Origin: Lathyrus oleraceus
Lineage: Eukaryota; Streptophyta; Magnoliopsida; Fabales; Fabaceae
DNA: 64,000 nucleotides
Reading direction: 5' to 3'
NCBI RefSeq assembly: GCF_024323335.1
Contig: NC_066581.1
Span: forward strand, 224,259,039-224,323,038
Positions 43,289 through 56,874 of this stretch are shown piece by piece; position 1 is the first letter of the stretch; the number at the start of each line of letters is the position of its first letter. A model generated the notes under the pieces. It ran no database searches, was not told where the DNA came from, and saw nothing but the letters and a program-made list of their open reading frames with translations. The position numbers and the translations under genes are program-made.

Positions 43289-45091
43289 TGTCATACGGTG
43301 AACTGACTTTGTGTGTTTTGCTTTGGAAAGCAAATGTCGCGGATAGCAAGAGTCGCCACCGACTTTTCTTTTATCCAATAAGGAAAGGTGGAAAAGAACA
43401 GGAAAGACCTTAATTAGATTTTGGGTTCGGGAGGTACATTATACAAAGGGAAGGTGTTAGCACCCTTTGTATCCATGGTTATCCATGGGCTCTTAATTGC
43501 TTGATCACTTATGTTTGTCTGAAAAAAGTGTTTATGAATTGCTTAAAAAATATTTTGAAAAGAGAGTTTAACTTTGTAATGATTCTTGTACGAATGTATA
43601 CAGAGTATTTATCTCGTTTAATTTTGAAAGCGGTTTAGAAAAATATAACTTGGCAATGATTCTAGTACGAATGTATACCAAGTGGTGAATTTCTAGTATT
43701 TGCAAAGTGTGAGATATGAAAAAAATGTTTTAGGTTGTGAGCCCGCAATTAAGAGTTATACCTACCCGAGGTCTTTATGGGCATTTCCTGTCCTTATGAG
43801 GGTAAAACTGTCCTTACTATTGAGAAGTAAGTAGTTTTATCCCTTGGATGTAAAAGGGTCATCGTAGGGTCATCGATTGGTCATTAAAGGCAACATTTGC
43901 AAGGATACCTTAGCATTCGAAGGGACGATCATCATTTAACCGTAGGCTACAACGAAGGGTCATCGAGGGACAAAGTCATATATTCGAAGGCAACGTCCGA
44001 GGGACTAGGACTTATTTTGTAGGGACATGATGATTTAATCGAAGGGTCTGTGCTAAGTGTATCCCCACCTTCACGGGACATGACCATAATACCGTAATAT
44101 CGTAAGGCAACAAAGAGAGGTCCAAGATCACATATTCAAAGGCAATATTTTACAATCAATTAGGTAGTTGTAATCAATTAGGTAATTAGGTCCATATTAT
44201 AATCAATTAAGTAATTAGGATGAATCTCCATATTAAAATCAATTAAGTAATTAGGATGAATCTCCATAAGGGTATCCCACAAATAAGGTGGAATACCTAG
44301 CAAGCTACTTTTCCGGGAATATGTAAGCCCTTACAAAATTCAGCAAACGGGTTAGAATATCGAGACAAAGTGCAATTGAGAATTGCACTACAAAAGAAAC
44401 ACAACAGTAGTAATGTCAGGCGAAATAATGCATGATTATAATGAATCAGATCAGGTAGGCACAAAACAGAACAGAAAAATTCAGCGACTGTCATGTTCGC
44501 TGCTGCCTCGCCTAGCGAAGGCTTAGCGAGTGCTCACTACATGCTCGCTTAGCGATGTGCTAGCGAGCGGCTACGGGTTTTGAGTTTGACAGCAGTACGA
44601 TTTCCGGAACTACGAACCCTGTTTGCAATTGAATTGTAACGTTGAATTGGCAGATCACCTTTGGTATCGGATTGAGTTGGGCGGAGGTAACCTTTGTGCA
44701 GATGAGTTGCCTTCAGGGTTTCCTTTAGGGTTGCTCTGAATTCTCTCGGGTAGCCTCCAAGGTTTGATTGCTAGGGTTCCGGTTCGTCTCCTTCTCCCCT
44801 CTTTCTGACTGAAATGTTGGTATTTATAATGGTTTGTTGTGACCTAATGGGCTCAGAATGAAGCCCAGCATTTTTTGGTATTCGCAAGCTTCGCTAGGCG
44901 AGTGGCGTAGCGAAGGGTTCGCTAGGCGAAGGAGTTGCTCGCCTAGCGAGCATGCCAGTTTGGGCCATTTTCTGGATTTGGCCATCTGTGAGCTGGGTCT
45001 TTGTTCCTTTAAGGTCAATGTCTTGAACAATGAGTTGGAGTGTCCTGAAGAGTGTCTTGAAAGATTAACGGACAAATTTTGGGGTACGACA
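43289..45091 (-). repeat. LTR D (5' LTR of AD)
   Basis: 1803 bp, uninterrupted. TATA-like box at 44821-44830 (minus). It shows the unoccupied site of E2 at 44938-44942 (CTCGC within CTCGCCTAGCGAG). Confidence 0.95.
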
Positions 45092-45425
45092 GTGTGCAAT
45101 CACCAGACTTCTCAAAGTTATCCGCGTCAATACATTGATGAATGAGATACAAAACTTTGAAAGATTTAGTCTTATTTTCCCTGTGTGCAGTTTTTTGTGC
45201 AACTTTTTGGAAGGTTTGTGATTGCACCATTGTTGAATGAGATACACCATTGTTGATCACTTCAAGAACATCTTGATAACCAAACAACATCTATATTTAT
45301 TTGCACCACTTGTCATAATTCTTCACATTGAGAATTGGGAGATTTGTAGGCATACATTCATTGGAGATGGAAATCATTTTTATACATTAAGTGTTCAATC
45401 AAACAATCAGGCTCTTGATGCTAAA
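45092..45425 (-). pseudogene. Copia gag, N-terminal part, and primer site
   Basis: Continuation of the gag cut at 9459: VFGYQDVLEVINN-type sequence and FKVLYLIHQCIDADNFEK on the minus strand. 45092-45096 is the right copy of GTGTG. Next to the LTR is a sequence read TTTAGCATCAAGAGCC (minus), close to the initiator-Met-type primer site used by copia elements; the second copy has TTTGGCATCAAGAGCC. Confidence 0.8.
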
Positions 45426-45463
45426 TGTTGGAGAAAACTCAATTACAATGATGAACAAGTGTT

Positions 45464-45506
<43 letters not shown>

Positions 45507-45781
45507 ATTAGAGAGAATTGGGATGAAAATAGTGGTTATTCATTAACAATCCAACATATGATTATATACAACAATACACAATTGTACATCTACTGACTTC
45601 AATCATTTAACCGATTGCAAATGCTACTGACTTCGAAAATACCAAAATATGGAGGGTGGTAACGAATTACACAAAACATGTAACCAGTTACAAGATTATT
45701 GATTTAATATTTTTGCTACTGAAAGGGGTTGTAGTCGATTACACCATGTTGTATTAGAACAACTTGAATTATTACTTTTCA
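45426..45781 (-). repeat. 5' LTR of minus-strand copia element
   Basis: 356 bp; TGAAAAGTAATAATTC... to ...CTCCAACA on the minus strand. It includes a (TG)n(AG)n tract (45462-45506) whose length differs in the copy at 50403-50750 (348 bp). Confidence 0.8.
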
Positions 45782-45796
45782 CCCAATTTGATCGAC

Positions 45797-46678
45797 TGTC
45801 GCACACGGGTCAAAAACGAGTTTAAAAGTGTAGTAAAACGGAAGCGATACTCGAATATCGTATCACAAGGATTCTTGAATGTTATAACCAAACGAATAGA
45901 AAGAATGAGTTTTTAAGGTTCAAAACTTAAATTGAAGATGATTAAAGGTAAAAGCAAAATTGATAAATAAGTTAATCTATTGTATCGATTTCCGACTTAT
46001 CATCGATTCTTATAATTTCAATTCCCTAGCGGATTCAATCCCATTCGATTACAATACCCACTGACAAGCGCAAATTGGTATTATATGATATATGTTCCTA
46101 ATTTCCGAATTAAACAAACGGATTTAAGCAGACGCAAATTAAGCAAACACGACTTAATCAAACACGATAACGAAAAAGCTACGGTAACGTGATTATAGTT
46201 AAGGATCATACAAACAATCAAATTTAATCAACTTTATCCTATAAGAAACAATCGAATTAAACAAACGAAAGTAATCGAATTAAGCAAACGAGTTTATAGG
46301 AAGAATTGAAAAGAAATTAAAATTAAATTAAAATTAATAAAAACCTCAAAATAAAATTCGAATATAACAGATCAATTCTTTGAGAATTAGCTCTCCATAA
46401 TCGCACGAAAGAAAAAAAAAAGGTTAACGATGATTGAGGAAGTGTCATAATGAGTCAAAGACTTCTAAATTTTTTACTTGTGTTGGATATTTGTAGTACA
46501 ATCAATTAGAACAGTTTGTTCTCACATAGGCATAAGCTAGGCAATAATGCCCCATGTCGATAAAGGACACGTCGTGAGACAATTGGAACAAGTCAAATGT
46601 AAGATGACACATACGCCAACAATAAAAAGAAACTAGCAATACCTCGATAAATAGTTGATTAAGGCTAGATTTTTTAAG
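45797..46678. repeat. LTR-like fragment starting TGTCGCACACGG
   Basis: No coding frame. The TG-start and composition (repeated AATTAAGCAAACG-type motifs) suggest the edge of another LTR. The same fragment follows the second copia copy (50766-51646), so the copia element sat in it before duplication. Family not recognised. Confidence 0.4.
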
Positions 46679-48070
46679 GAACTCGTCTGCAAAGAGCCAA
46701 TTCCATCTCATATAAACCCTCAGATTGCTTTGCAAACCCAACCGGGAAATTCAATTTCATTCGATCTCTCCAATCAGGTTTGCCCTATTTCTATTACTCT
46801 ATGCTTTCAATTTGAATGCTCTGAATGTATGAGGTATTATGGGTGAATTTGGAAGAGTGGGTATCGTTAGGTTTTGCATGTGGGCACATGTTTTAGTATG
46901 TATGTCATGTCTTGATGTGTGGATCCTTGCCCCTGACTTTGAATTTTGATACCCTTTTGATGCATGTGTTTGACAAGAGGTTTAGGCCTCCTACACTTGG
47001 TTGCTTTTTGTGAGCTCTTTTTGTGAATTTTAATGGCATGATTCATGTGGTTACATTTTGATTTGGGGCAACTCTGGATTACCCTATCTTGTTTCTCTAA
47101 CCTGTTTGTTGAGTTTTTGTGAGGGCTCACGTGACTCTTGCAGAGGTAGCTTGCTTAGCATTCCACTTTATTTGTGGGATGCCCTTTTGAGGTTTATTCC
47201 GATTACTTGTATTGACTTGCTTTCTTTGATAGTGCCAGCTTGAGAGATCTCTGGGTTTCTTATTTCTTTAGTTGCTGTTACTTCGGATTTTTATCCGTGT
47301 GGTAGATCTCTTGATCCCTTTATCTTTCCCACGTTTTACCGCTTTCTTAGCTGGAAGACCTCAATAGGAGGCAATGTTTTCTTTTGTTTGTTTACTTTTG
47401 TGCCCAAAGACCTCCTTAAAGAGGCAATTGACGGATAAAAGGGATTAGTAGTCAATCCCCCGTTATTCAGTGTGTCGTTCTTTATGCTCACACTACGTGT
47501 CGATGCTTCAGAACAAAAGCCCAAGATCTTTTGTCCGGTCAGTCAGTGGAGAGGATTCCACCTTTCTGAATCCCCACTTTATGTCATGAGCTCACCCTGT
47601 CCAGGGTTAAGAGCTATGAGGTCTTATCCTCATTACCCTTCTGATCTGCTCACCCTGACGTTCAATGTCAGTGGTTAAGAGCCCATTTGATTACCTTTTC
47701 CATGGCTTGTTTGTCGAGGTTGATATGACCCCTCTTGACTAAAGCCCTACCCACGTATGTTTGAGCCCCCTTGTTGGCGTGTTTATTTTATGCACGTTCG
47801 TTTTGTATGGTGTGATCGTCTCCCCGTAGGATTGCTAGGCTTCGTATAGTCTCTCGTTGCATGTCAATTAAGGTAGCATTGTTCCTTCGTCTAGGACTTC
47901 CTTTTTTGCATGAGCATTCCTAAAACACAAACAAACTCATTGATTTTTCTTCTCCTAAGAACACGTTAACTCCTTCTACTACAGGTGAGTAAGTCTCCAA
48001 AGGTCGAGCATCCGGTAGATTGCGCAGTAACGTCGTTCACCCACAACCCTTACCCCGTAGATTAGCCGAA

Positions 48071-48131
48071 CTACGACTTGCTCTGATTCTCATTCCAGAT
48101 GAGATACGTAGGCATAAGACGCGATGTCTTA
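48071..48131 (+). ncRNA. Structured motif copy d
   Basis: Outer stem CTACG (48071-48075) with CGTAG (48107-48111); inner CTCAT (48089-48093) with ATGAG (48099-48103) around TCCAG; third TAAGAC (48115-48120) with GTCTTA (48126-48131) around GCGAT. All three stems differ from E2 copy b and all still pair. Confidence 0.6.
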
Positions 48132-48167
48132 GCGAGCACACTCCTCTTTAACCCATAGGTAGTCGAG

Positions 48168-48208
48168 CTACGAAGACTCTGATTCTCATATTCAGATGAG
48201 ATACGTAT
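48168..48208 (+). ncRNA. Structured motif copy e (partial)
   Basis: Outer CTACG (48168-48172) with CGTA (48204-48207), the last pair lost; inner CTCAT (48185-48189) with ATGAG (48196-48200), loop one base longer. The third stem is not recognisable. Confidence 0.45.
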
Positions 48209-48541
48209 GCAGTGGAGGCGACATCCGTGCGAGTCATTTTCTTTTGACCCCTCTTTTAGTAAATAGTATATTAGATAAACCCACACCCTTTAGACAAGAA
48301 CAACAAGAGTGGATCCCGTAGAGTACTACGGATGCGTAGGGGTGCTAATACCTTCCCTTCGCATAATTGACTCCCGAACCCAAGATTTGGTTGCGAGACC
48401 TTGTCTTTTCCTTTCCTTTTTCCAGGTTTACTTCGAGCGTTTCCTTTCCCTCCTTTGGGATGAATAACGCGCGGTGGCGACTCTTCTGTCATTTCTTTCT
48501 CGCCGGTTGTTTTTTCGCATCTCCCTTTTCAGGTTGCGACA

Positions 48542-50402
48542 GCTGCGAATCTCTCAATTCATCAAATGCCGTGTCTCTATTGATTATGATTATCTTGTTA
48601 ATTTTGTCATAGAGTTTGTAGCCACCCGATGAGTGATACCCAACAAGTATTATTTGTTCTCGCTTGTCATCTAGCTTCTTTCTAAGTTTATCTGGAGCAT
48701 GTTTATACATAATCGAGCAAAATACCTTCAAGTTACTCATATTTGGCTTGAATCTGGACCAAGATTCTTTGGGTGTAATATTTTTTAGCTTCTCTGTTGG
48801 ACACATATTCAACAAATATACAATTTTGGATACCTCTTATCCCCATAATTCTTTTATCCAGAGCTTCATTTTCAACATGTTTCTCACCATGTTCATAATT
48901 GATCGATTCTTCCTCTCGATGACTCCATTTTATTGAGGCATATACGGTGACACTACTTCATTTACAATGCCCTTTTGATCACAAAATTTCCCAAAGTCAT
49001 TTGAGACATATTCAACTCCACCATTTGTTTTTAGAGTTTTGATTTTGTGATCACTTTGTCTTTTCACCATGGATTTGAACCTCTTGAACACTTCCAATAC
49101 CTCATCTTTTATTTTTATCATTCATAAATTTCACCTTGTTTTTAAACGCTTGATTGACTTTTACAAACCAATCATTCTCGTCATCTGATTTGAACACCCA
49201 AAGTCAAGGTACCATTGGTCATTGCATTATGAATTTTCTCGTATAGGCACTATCACATTTTCAACTGATGGTAATTAGTTACGCTCTATTTGTAACTGGT
49301 TACAACTACCTTTTCCTATGTTGTTTTCTACTTCAGCAATCACCATCAACCGTGTACTCGCATTATCTTTTTACCTTGTAAACTTTGCTTCAGCTTCTTG
49401 TCGATCATTTTTGTTGGCATTACATTCATAAGTAAAATGTCTAAGCTTTTGACAATTGTAACATCGTACATTTCTCTTATCATCTTTCCTTTTTCCTCCC
49501 CTTCCTCTATTGTTGTAACCTTTGAAATTTCTTGATCTCTCACCTCTGTTTCAACTACTTTCACCCTTTTGAAATATTGAATTGTTGGAATTTTAGGAGT
49601 CCCTTCCACCATTATTGTGATAGTTTCCTCTACCTCTATTCATGGACCACTTTTCTTTCACCTTCTTGTCTTTTCCAATGAAATGAACCTGCAAAGCAAT
49701 TTCATCCTTTGCTTTGTCAACATTCCACTCTTCCATTCTCTGCTCATGGGCCTTAAGAGAACTTTGCAATTTTTCTTTGTTGGTGGTTGAAAGATCCTTG
49801 TACTCTTCAATTGCAACTACTACGTTATTGAATATTGATGTTAAAGATCTCGAGTCTTTGACACCCACATACTACTCAGTGATTGTTTATCCACATGCAT
49901 TCACTTGATTCACCAATCTTTTGATTCTTGTAGTAAACTCACTAATAGTTTCCTTCTCTTCCATCTGAATTAATTCCAGCTACCTCTTGTGAGTTTGTAA
50001 CCTCATAACTTTTGCCTTATCATCTCCTGCATAGGTTTTCTCAAAAAAAATCCAAGCTTACATTGAGGATGTGCAATCACCAGACTTCTCAAAGTTATCC
50101 GCGTCAATACATTGATGAATGAGATACAAAACTTTGAAAGATTTAGTCTTATTTTCCCTGTGTGCAATTTTTTGTGCAACTTTTGGGAAGGTTTGTGATT
50201 GCACCATTGTTGAATGAGATACACAATTGTTGATCACTTCAAGAACATCTTGATAACCAAACAACATCTATATTTATTTGCACCATTTGTCATAATTTTT
50301 CACATTGAGAATTGGGAGATTTGTAGGCATACATTCATTGGAGATGGAAAGCATTTTTATACACTAAGTGTTCAATCAAACAATCAGGCTCTTGATGCCA
50401 AA
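48542..50402 (-). pseudogene. Second copy of the copia integrase-gag segment, uninterrupted
   Basis: It repeats 7929-9459 plus 45092-45425 with scattered point changes. Integrase C-terminal part 48542-48815, core 48930-49121, zinc knuckle and gag 49346-49868, gag N-terminus 50003-50267. The integrase frame stops at the joint with the Ogre-type LTR (48541/48542); RT, RNase H and the 3' LTR are missing. At 50069-50073 it keeps ATGTG where copy 1 has the GTGTG-flanked 35.6-kb insertion. Confidence 0.88.
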
Positions 50403-50440
50403 TGTTGGAGAAAACTCAATTATAATGATGAACAAGTGTT

Positions 50441-50475
<35 letters not shown>

Positions 50476-50750
50476 ATTAGAGAGAATTGGGATGAAAATA
50501 GTGGTTATTCATTAACAATCCAACATATGATTATATACAACAATACACAATTGTACATCTACTGACTTCAACCATTTAACCGATTACAAATGCTACTGAC
50601 ATCGAAAATACCAAAATATGGAGGGTGGTAACGAATTACACAAAACATGTAACCAGTTACAAGATTACTGATTTAATATTTTTGCTACTGAAAGGGGTTG
50701 TAGTCGATTACACCATGTTGTATTAGAACAACTTGAATTATTACTTTTCA
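50403..50750 (-). repeat. 5' LTR of the second copia copy
   Basis: 348 bp, nearly identical to 45426-45781 apart from a shorter (TG)n(AG)n tract (50442-50475). Confidence 0.8.
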
Positions 50751-50765
50751 CCCAATTTGATCCGC

Positions 50766-51646
50766 TGTCGCACACGGGTCAAAAACGAGTTTAAAAGTGT
50801 AGTAAAACGGAAGCGACACTCGAATATCGTATCACAAGGACTCTTGAATGTTATAACCAAACGAATAGAAAGAATGAGTTTTTAAGGTTCAAAACTTAAA
50901 TTGAAGATGATTAAAGGTAAAAGTAAAATTGATAAATAAGTTAATCTATTGTATCGATTTTCGACTTATCATCGATTCTTATAATTTCAATTCCCTAGCG
51001 GATTCAATCCCATTCGATTACAATACCCACTGGCAAGCGCAAATTGGTATTATATGATGCATGTTCCTAATTTCTGAATTAAACAAACGGATTTAAGCAG
51101 ACGCAAATTAAGCAAACACGACTTAATCAAACACGATAACGAAAAAGCTACGGTAACGTGATTATAGTTAAGGATCATACAAACAATCAAATTTAATCAA
51201 CTTTATCCTATAAGAAACAATCGAATTAAACAAACGAAAGTAATCGAATTAAGCAAACGGGTTTATAGGAAGAATTGAAAAGAAATTAAAATTAAATTAA
51301 AATTAATAAAAACCTCAAAATAAAATTCGAATATAACAGATCAATTCTTTGAGAATTAGCTCTCCATAATCGCACGAAAGAAAAAAAAAGGTTAACGATG
51401 ATTGAGGAAGTGTCATAATGAGTCAAAGACTTCTAAATTTTTTACTTGTGTTGGATATTTGTAGTTCAATCAATTAGAACAGTTTGTTCTCACATAGGCA
51501 TAAGCTAGGCAATAATGCCCCATGTGGATAAAGGACACGTCGTGAGACAATTGGAACAAGTCAAATGTAAGATGACACATACGCCGACAATAAAAAGAAA
51601 CTAGCAATACCTCGATAAATAGTTGATTAAGACTAGATTTTTTAAG
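50766..51646. repeat. Second copy of the TGTCGCACACGG fragment
   Basis: Duplicate of 45797-46678. Both copies stop at TTTTTTAAG, after which the sequences are unrelated. So the duplicated block ends here on the right. Confidence 0.75.
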
Positions 51647-52600
51647 TCACTATTTTTTTGGCTAGTAGGAATGATTTTCTTTTCTATAAATAATTTAACG
51701 TACAATCCATTTCAACATACTCAATCCATCAAACGATTCTTTCATTTTTCAAATTTATCGTGTATCTTTCTATTTTATTTTTCCTTATACATTTCTTAAT
51801 TTAATAGCTCATTAAAAAATTTAATATTATACTTAAGACTCTTTAAAAAAGTTTAAAAAACTCATTCGTAAGAAACATACTTTATTCTGCGACAGTGTCG
51901 TTTGAAACAAAAATGAATTTATAGTTGAGGGCTATCAGTCAATTCCTCAACTAGCTATCAAATTTAACAACAACTATATCCCAACAACTTAATAGTAAAA
52001 TAAGCATGATATTTGATATTTGGTCCATGAGGAATCATATCCTTTTTCATAGGAGATTTTGTGGACGTTGGAGAAGGAATTGTCAATATCAAACTTTCAT
52101 CTTGGGTTTGACATATTATTGGATTAAAATCGAGATGGTGTTTTAATTTTTATGATTAGAGTAAAGCTTGTAATTTGATAAATAAAAGTTATTAGAAATA
52201 CATATAGTCATTGATATTAGTCTTTCATAAGAGTGATTCTAAACAAGAGTTTTCCAATATGTTTAAACTTGACCATGGGGTTGGCCTGACTGCAATTGCT
52301 ACCCGAGACTAAAACCTTTGGGAACTTTTTTCTATTAATTTTAACTTTTTACATTATGAATAATTACAAAGACTAATGGAACTTCACTTCTTATGGATAG
52401 AAATCTCAAATCGGAGGGAGAATATCCAATATTGGATAGTGTTTAGTATAGTGAGGATCATAATCTATATATAAGAAGAAAGTGGGCAAATTAAAATCTT
52501 GCATTATTTTCAAAAATTCATCGGTGACATTCACTCTAATATTTGAGTTTATAATATAAGCAAGTGATTTCAAACATAAGAAGATAGTAAAATTGTGATA
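51647..52600. other. AT-rich DNA, nothing recognised
   Basis: No coding frame. It has a TATA-like TCTATAAATA at 51683-51692 shortly after the duplicated block. This could be the natural continuation of the LTR-like fragment, cut off in copy 1. Confidence 0.4.
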
Positions 52601-55290
52601 CTTAAGTTTTATTTTTTTTTAATAAAATAATTGATTTTAGGTTGGTTGATTTTAAGTAGAGGATAGAAGTAAAGATTACGCAACCGAAAAGATAAAAGAT
52701 ATAAATAAAGATAGAGTTTAGAGAGATCACACCAGCAAACTATCATGGTTCGACCTTAAAATATGGAGTCTACTCCTGATCCCAAGAGTTTCTTCTTGAG
52801 ATTATCACTATCAACTCAACTGCTTGAGCTTTCACATAGGTTTAGTCCAACAACCTCACACCAATATTTTTATAGATTCAGTTTAGAACCTTCAAATCTA
52901 TTACAATAACACAAAATGACTAAGCTCTTAAATAAACAAAATCAACACAGTAATATAAAAAACTCTCAAATTAAAGATTTTTGACTCTCTGAGCACTAAG
53001 GCATTTTTTAGTGAATAAAATTGATAACAGAATGGGAATGAGTGAGATAGAAGAGTAGATGGTTAAAAAAATGTGATTTGGAAGTGATGAAAACACTCTT
53101 TTATATAGGAAAATTTTTAGCTCAAAATGGAAACAATCAATGGACTTAGACGATGTCTAATAAATTAACAATTACAAATTAATCTATTAGACTAAGTCAA
53201 AAAAGGAAATCCTAATATGCTATGTATAATTAATCGATTAGATGAAAGCTTCACTCGATTAGACATTGAGTCTAACTTTCATAATTGATCAAAATTTCTT
53301 CTTAATCAGTTAAGCACTTGCCAAAATTAAATTTTATAAAATTTAGAAAATGATGAAGAGTTAAAAATGATTCTAGTGTGTATGCATCATCTTAGTAGTT
53401 CAAGACTTACACATGCTTAAATTACATAGAACTGATCAAATACAAAATTAAAATACTAAGTGCATGACAAGACAAGCTTTCACATCTTTAATTCATTTTA
53501 ATTGATTTGACTCTTTTTAGCTCTTCATAAAGGAACTTGGATACTTTTCTTTGAGCTTGTTTATTGATTTATGATACTTATGATTTAACTTTTACTTCTT
53601 CAATTGTCACCGTCAAAATCTTTATAAGATTTTAACATGTACAACACATAGAACCACATTCTCTATTTTTTTTATGATGACAATGCATCTCTCAAGGAGG
53701 CGGTAAATAAAAAAGATATACATGAAAAGAAATGAAGTAGTTAACACTCTCTCAAAAATAAAAAAACATACTCTACTCCTTTGAGAGTATACTTATCCCT
53801 CTTTGTTATTATCAAAAAATGGGAGGAATAAGATATCAGATAGGAAAATATGTCACATTTAGAGGCAGATGCACAACATATAGAATATATTTGACCAAGA
53901 TAAATGTATTAAAAAATAACATTCATATATTAAATAAAGTAGGAATTACAACAAATAAAACAAACAGAAAAATAAGATAAAACAAGCAAGCAATTACATA
54001 GTGTGGACAAAAAAGAAGAGAATTGATGAATTGATCGTTGATGTAGTTTTCTTGGATTTCAGATGAGAAATCTTTGGATTCATAAATGTGAGATGATAAG
54101 CTAGTGGTAGTACAAATTCTCGTGGGTGACATTTAATGATGATATGAAATAGAAATACACAAATAGCAAAAGGCAAACAAAGCAAGGAAGAGAATCAAGT
54201 TGATGAAGATAAGAGAGATAAATAAAAGAGAGAGACAAGTGGCTCCTTATTTATTAAAGCATTATAATCGACTAGAAGTTGTCTAATTGATTAGGTCATT
54301 AATCCTAATTGATTTTTGATTGAGTGTCGAAGACGGTTGCAACTTTTGAAATTCTACTCAATCAGATTTTTTGGTCTAATCAATTAGAGGGTGTCATATT
54401 TAAATTTTATAAAGTCCTAATCGATTAAACATAAGATCTAATCGATCAGGATGCAAGGTTTTTCGACTTCTTAGACCCTTTTCAGCATGAATTGCTTTTA
54501 AGATCTCCCCATTTTTATTTATGATCTCCTTTTTTAAAATAATAACTTTTAGCAAAAAAATTGTAGAAAAACAAAGAAGATGCAATAATTTAATACTTGT
54601 TAGAAGAATAATTGGATTTTTTCATGTTTACTCTCTAACAAGTGACTTACCTAAAACATTCAAAGAAACTTTGATTTTCAGGGAGCCAACACCCGTTTCT
54701 TTATTGATTATCTGAATCTTGACCCCTTAAAGCATTCTTGCAAAAGAAAACTAAGTTTTAATTTTCGGTACCCAAATATTTATGGGTTGTTTATGTTAGT
54801 AGATTTTAGGTGGTTCATGTTATTGGAGATGAATCTATGGAACCAATTTAAATCATGCATTTTGTTGAAATAGTATGAATCAATCTGGCCTATTTTATCA
54901 TGATAATTATATTTGCAAATAGAGCGATTATTATCAAGTTGATAACCTAGACATGATTTATTATAAGAGGTTTTTTAGCTAGATAAAATCATGTCAAGAT
55001 TATATTTTCCTTTAGTGACCCTGCTTAACATTTAGTATAAATCTTTGATTTCAATTTTTGAGGAATCACATGTTTTACAACTTTTGATTTTTCAAGATAT
55101 GTTTCTTAGTTGATTTGTTCCATCTTTGATTCTTTCATATTTATCTTCTATATATGTAACATGATTTTTATATGTCATAATATTTTTTTTCTAACTCATC
55201 ATTTTATTTGTTAACTTTTATAATTAAATTATACATTTATTTATAGGAAAGAGTGGTTACCTCAACACCATCTTCACAATTTGTTATAAG
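52601..55290. other. Unclassified repeats with TAATCGATTA-like motifs
   Basis: No protein frame. Motifs of the form (T/C)TAATCGATTAG recur (about 53228, 53256, 54268, 54282, 54419, 54449), as is common in LTRs of legume copia elements of the SIRE/Maximus type. This could be the eroded 3' side of the copia element whose gag is at 55300-55920. Confidence 0.35.
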
Positions 55291-55299
55291 ATAAAGATT

Positions 55300-55920
55300 T
55301 ACCTCTTCATTTGATTCTTCAAATGCGTTTGGATTTTCCTTTGTAATCTCCTTATCGTTTTCTATCTTATTTTGCAGTATTTGTACTCATTCTTCTTCTT
55401 TGAGTTTCTTGGTAATCTTTAACTCATTAACGCTTCTTATAAATTATCAATAGAATTTGTATCTCAAGATTTTACTATTAGGTTAGGTTTCCAACCCATG
55501 TCTTTAAATCTTATAGACTTGATTAGAGATTCACCTTTGATATTGCCAAAAAATTTAACATTTGAGAACCATCACAGAAGATTTTCTTCATTTTCAATTG
55601 GTATCTTTAATTACTGGTCTAGTGTGTTCATCCTTTTCTTTTTTATCTCAATATAATATTCATAAATTATTTCAATGGTGTCTTACATTTCTTTGACAGT
55701 ACTACAATTAAAAATATAATTGTACTCCTTAATGCTTAGCACGCTTATCATAAAGTACTAAACTTTAAAATATTTTTGCACTTTTTTTTGTTGTTGTTCG
55801 TAACTCTCTTGGTTTTTCACCACAATATTATTTATAAACATAATAGGAACAAAAGGACCTTCTAAAATATAATTCCACAAATCAAGATCAATATCTTCTA
55901 GAAATATATTTTACTCTTGC
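55300..55920 (-). pseudogene. Copia (SIRE/Maximus-like) gag remnant
   Basis: The minus strand gives, with stops, KEYNYIFNCSTVKEM-DTIEIIYE, then IKKKRMNTL, then GESLIKSIRFKDMGWKPN and later SKKKNEYKY. The order matches the UBN2-type gag domain of plant copia elements (…AKEMWDTLE…, …KSRM…, …LVRKILRSLPKRF…). Badly decayed. Confidence 0.55.
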
Positions 55921-55979
55921 TTTCAATATGATATACACTTCATCATCAAACGTTAGGGGGCTTGTTCCAAGGAATTGTG

Positions 55980-56870
<891 letters not shown>

Positions 56871-56874
56871 TACC

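Larger units (their letters stand above)
9460..45091 (-). mobile_element. Host element AD: non-autonomous Ogre/Tat-type LTR retrotransposon with two nested insertions
   Basis: The element has 1803-bp LTRs (43289-45091, and 9460-11113 joined to 27217-27365), a primer-binding site complementary to tRNA-Arg (43267-43284), a polypurine tract (27366-27378) and a GTGTG target duplication. Without the insertions it is about 8.7 kb. I counted 15 substitutions and no indel between its two LTRs (0.8%), most of them C/T or G/A. Gag is present. Pol has lost protease, the RT core and most of RNase H and integrase. It carries E2 in its 3' LTR and BC in its 3' UTR. It sits inside the gag of an older copia element. 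Confidence 0.93.
46679..48541 (+). repeat. Partial Ogre-type LTR (3' portion)
   Basis: It matches the E2 LTR in order though diverged: purine-rich block and CTCCTTAAAGAGGCAATTG (47411), CCCCC(G/A)TTATTCAGT, AAAAGCCCAAGATC, GGTTAAGAGCTATGAGGTC, and the terminal GCCGGTTG...TTGCGACA. Its upstream part is missing; it begins about 30 bp before a TATATAAACC box. No second LTR or internal region accompanies it. It stands between the two copies of the copia segment. Confidence 0.75.

Noticed and set aside
9460..45091. An envelope-like gene between pol and the 3' LTR
   Set aside because: No signal peptide or membrane frame is found there; the space is filled by tandem repeats and hairpins.
45237..45482. 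81-codon frame at 45237 and its copy at 50214 as a small gene
   Set aside because: It is the antisense of the copia gag start and LTR and ends in a (TG)n tract.
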